A DNA stretch of 13,207 nt from Bdellovibrionaceae bacterium UBA5009 (GTDB lineage Bacteria > Bdellovibrionota > Bdellovibrionia > Bdellovibrionales > Bdellovibrionaceae): the NCBI GenBank assembly GCA_002396665.1, contig DGYJ01000092.1, positions 14,105 through 27,311 on the forward strand, read 5' to 3'. Shown here in pieces: positions 12,306 through 13,207 of this stretch (within the stretch, counting starts at the first letter, position 1; each line of letters begins with the position of its first letter). The notes below the pieces were generated by a model. That model saw only the letters and a list, made by a program, of their open reading frames with translations, made no database searches and was not told the DNA's origin. A program made the translations under genes and the position numbers.

Positions 12306-13207
12306 TTACTTAATCAATCCAATTTCTCTTAATCTTTGCATCAAGAAATCACCGCCAGTGATGTCTGGATATTTTGCGCCAGCACCTTTGCATGAATCCA
12401 AGCAGCTCAACATGGCATTGGGCGCAGGATGCATAAAGAATGGCATTGAATAACGACTGGACGTTTTACCTTCAGGAGTATTCACCACTTGGTGAGTTGT
12501 CGAAGGGATCACATCATTTGTTAAACGGGCCAACATATCACCGGCATCAACAATCAATGTTCCGGCATCGCTGACAACATCCAACCATTTTCCGTCGCGG
12601 TCTTTCAATTGCAAACCAGAAGCCGTAGCCGCAGGCAACAAAGTGATGAAATTGATATCTTCATGGGCCGCAGCACGTACGCAGCGAGGATCAACACCTT
12701 CACCAATCGGTGGATAATGCAATAAACGGAGAATTGAATTTCCTTCTTTTGTCATATCGTAAAAGAAATTTCGTGGAACTTCTAAAGGCATCGTTAATGC
12801 TTCCAACATAATGAAGCCTGTTTGTTCAAGGGAGCGGTACAATTCTGTGAATACAGTTTTGAATCGCGGAAGCTCTGTGGGCCAAATATTTTCTGGATAA
12901 AAAGAAGCCATGGCGTGGGCTCCTGGCATTTCTTTACCCACATGCCAAAATTCTTTTAAGTCCATCACTGGGGAATCTTTAGCATGTTCTTTTCCAAACG
13001 GAGTATAGCCACGCTGGCCCCCGCCCGCCGCCGAAACATATTTTAATTTTGTTTCTGTCGGCAAAGCATAAAATTGAGCTAAAAGATCATAGGCTTCTGA
13101 TAACAAGCTGGCCGAAACCGGGTGATCTTTTAAAATAATAAATCCGTAATCTTTAATTCCAGTGAATAATTGATCAATAAATTGCAGACGATCTTTATCA
13201 GTGCCGT
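12306..13207 (-). CDS. 2-oxoglutarate/Fe(II) oxygenase, isopenicillin N synthase family, N-terminus cut by the window edge
   Basis: A non-haem iron dioxygenase of the isopenicillin N synthase-like superfamily; such enzymes hydroxylate, desaturate or cyclise small molecules using 2-oxoglutarate (or, in isopenicillin N synthase, the substrate alone) and O2. 299 codons are visible, open to the right edge. Visible residues 1-100 match the N-terminal DIOX_N region (YGFIILKDHPV, then YTPFGKEHAKDSPVMDLKEFW). The jelly-roll core has the iron triad: His181 and Asp183 in AAHEDIN and distal His238 in STTHQVVNT. RYS (Arg251, Ser253) in SSRYSMPFF is the RxS co-substrate-binding motif, so the enzyme should be active. 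The internal TTG/ATG codons near 13106 are not starts, since homologous sequence continues upstream. Substrate unknown; no biosynthetic cluster is visible nearby. Confidence 0.92.
   Translation of the reverse strand, partial: GTDKDRLQFIDQLFTGIKDYGFIILKDHPVSASLLSEAYDLLAQFYALPTETKLKYVSAAGGGQRGYTPFGKEHAKDSPVMDLKEFWHVGKEMPGAHAMASFYPENIWPTELPRFKTVFTELYRSLEQTGFIMLEALTMPLEVPRNFFYDMTKEGNSILRLLHYPPIGEGVDPRCVRAAAHEDINFITLLPAATASGLQLKDRDGKWLDVVSDAGTLIVDAGDMLARLTNDVIPSTTHQVVNTPEGKTSSRYSMPFFMHPAPNAMLSCLDSCKGAGAKYPDITGGDFLMQRLREIGLIK

Noticed and set aside
12028..12453. 141-codon plus-strand frame crossing the 12227-12278 terminator
   Set aside because: It runs through two opposite-strand genes and a terminator hairpin; protein sequence is low-complexity and unlike a gene.

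Overview
The window is a piece of a bacterial chromosome, AT-rich (my impression is low-40s % GC; not computed). It holds nine or ten well-separated genes, most of them encoding envelope or secreted proteins. Gene style suggests a Gram-negative of the Bdellovibrio type (Bdellovibrionota): an outer-membrane-like barrel, a lipoprotein, an orphan peptide-binding protein, a membrane-anchored lytic transglycosylase and several small exported proteins of unknown function. That assignment is inference; no rRNA or other taxonomic marker is present. There is no insertion sequence, phage gene, CRISPR array or tRNA that I can recognise.

Layout, left to right. An arginase/agmatinase-family ureohydrolase is cut by the left edge (1-987, minus). 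It is divergent from an exported family-5 (oligopeptide-type) solute-binding protein (1092-2714, plus). A perfect bidirectional hairpin terminator separates that gene from a convergent lytic transglycosylase (2762-3508, minus). The 480-base gap that follows is not empty: it holds several hairpins, a promoter-like pair and a strong plus-strand terminator, best read as a small RNA of about 120 nt (3845-3965). Then come an outer-membrane-like protein with a charged tail (3992-5203, minus) and, divergent from it, an MFS transporter fused to a degenerate rhodanese-like domain (5242-6870, plus). The MFS gene overlaps tail-to-tail by 28 bases with a lipoprotein that carries a strict Thr/Met heptad coiled coil (6843-8000, minus). 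valS (8196-10877, plus) is complete. Two small exported proteins form a likely operon (12175 to 10880, minus). A strong terminator separates them from an isopenicillin-N-synthase-like 2-oxoglutarate/Fe(II) oxygenase cut by the right edge (12306-13207, minus).

The genes do not form one pathway. Strands alternate nearly gene by gene, and only the 12175/11632 pair looks like an operon. The most interesting signals are regulatory. (1) Three genes (ureohydrolase, outer-membrane-like protein, valS) have promoter boxes placed so that transcription would start at or within two bases of the ATG, and they lack a clear Shine-Dalgarno; these would be leaderless mRNAs. (2) Two exported-protein genes have their Shine-Dalgarno in the 3' arm of an AT-rich hairpin, resembling a simple RNA thermometer or occlusion element. 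(3) There is a candidate small RNA at 3845-3965. (4) The promoters of the barrel gene and the MFS gene overlap head-on. Promoter calls are by eye against sigma-70 consensus and are moderate at best.

Four starts were revised from the longest open reading frame: 3508 (not GTG 3517) for the transglycosylase, 8000 (not 8051) for the lipoprotein, TTG 5242 for the MFS gene, and 987 for the ureohydrolase. The two edge genes continue outside the window.
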